Source: Desulfopila sp. IMCC35008 (GTDB lineage: Bacteria; Desulfobacterota; Desulfobulbia; Desulfobulbales; Desulfocapsaceae). From it: a DNA stretch of 64,000 nucleotides. A program made the position numbers and the translations under genes. The notes below the pieces were generated by a model. It was not told where the DNA came from. It worked only from the letters and a program-made list of their open reading frames with translations, and made no database searches. Location: contig NZ_CP050700.1 in NCBI RefSeq assembly GCF_010646885.2, positions 718,001 through 782,000 of the forward strand, given 5' to 3'. The stretch's first letter is position 1, and every line of letters starts with the position of its first letter. Shown here piece by piece: positions 63,758 through 64,000 of this stretch.

Positions 63758-64000
63758 CTACTTCGGATTTCTCAGCCGCGGGTTACTCAGGATTGAGAGT
63801 ATATCCGCCAGCAGATTTAAAAGGATATAGGTTGCAGCAAAAATCAATCCACTGGCCTGAACAACGGGAAGATCCCTCTTGGAGACAGAATCTACCAGGA
63901 GTTGACCGAGTCCCGGATAGACAAATACAACTTCCACAATAACTACCCCGACAACAAGATATGCGAGGTTTAAAGCAATAACGTTGATGACTGGGGAAAG
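63758..64000 (-). CDS. ABC transporter permease, DppB-like (3' part only)
   Basis: The gene runs off the right edge; only the last 80 codons are present. The frame reads ...NLAYLVVGVVIVEVVFVYPGLGQLLVDSV... and ends ILSNPRLRNPK, the standard DppB C terminus (EVVFVYPGLG and a final NPR/DPR motif). It pairs with the DppC-like gene. Confidence 0.85.
   Translation of the reverse strand, partial: LSPVINVIALNLAYLVVGVVIVEVVFVYPGLGQLLVDSVSKRDLPVVQASGLIFAATYILLNLLADILSILSNPRLRNPK

Overview
The window reads as chromosome from an anaerobic, Gram-negative bacterium with a sulfur- or sulfate-based respiratory metabolism, most likely a Desulfobacterota/Desulfobulbales-type organism. This is inferred from an intact DsrC with both C-terminal cysteines, a complete proton-pumping complex I operon, several multiheme c-type cytochromes, two NrfD/PsrC-type quinone-interacting membrane proteins, a Tat-exported four-cluster ferredoxin and sigma-54 regulators of the type common in that phylum. 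No rRNA, tRNA, CRISPR array, transposase or prophage gene was recognised.

Region 1 (1-24 kb) is housekeeping and cell-envelope DNA. It holds a small CULT-domain (cereblon-like) protein at the left edge, a SNF2 helicase, PpiD, DsrC, an M23 peptidase-bactofilin-zinc ribbon-ATP-grasp operon, an operon of Uup, a phosphoesterase, a Ser/Thr kinase and a LysE exporter, then threonine aldolase, a COG1313 radical SAM protein, an alkyltransferase-like protein, two more ABC-F ATPases and an aspartate kinase of the ectoine-associated sequence type.

Region 2 (24.5-38.5 kb) is one uninterrupted nuo operon, nuoA-B-CD-E-F-G-H-I-J-K-L-M-N, with many start/stop overlaps, followed by a CBS-domain protein. Region 3 (38.5-42.3 kb) holds a TPR lipoprotein overlapping PBP1B, and 6-phosphogluconolactonase.

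Region 4 (42.8-60 kb) is the unusual part. A Tat-exported ferredoxin and a triheme cytochrome are followed by two parallel cassettes, each made of a small membrane ORF, an NrfD-like protein and a MerR-like regulator. Each cassette is preceded by a pair of 15-bp palindromes (GRCGCA-N3-TGCGYC) about 107 bp upstream of a sigma-54-type -24/-12 element. The two MerR-like proteins share four cysteines at identical spacing. Next come a multi-PAS sigma-54 activator, a PAS histidine kinase and a REC-PAS-AAA-Fis response regulator. These are followed by a sigma-54 promoter driving twin 71-residue membrane peptides, an FtsH-like protease with a Cys tail, a membrane protein with a degenerate histidine-kinase dimerisation domain, and a six-heme membrane cytochrome. 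I infer a sigma-54-controlled, probably redox-responsive respiratory and membrane-quality-control system. Its function is not shown by the sequence.

Region 5 (60-64 kb) has a secreted DUF1326 protein and a convergent oligopeptide/nickel-type ABC transporter operon that runs off the right edge.
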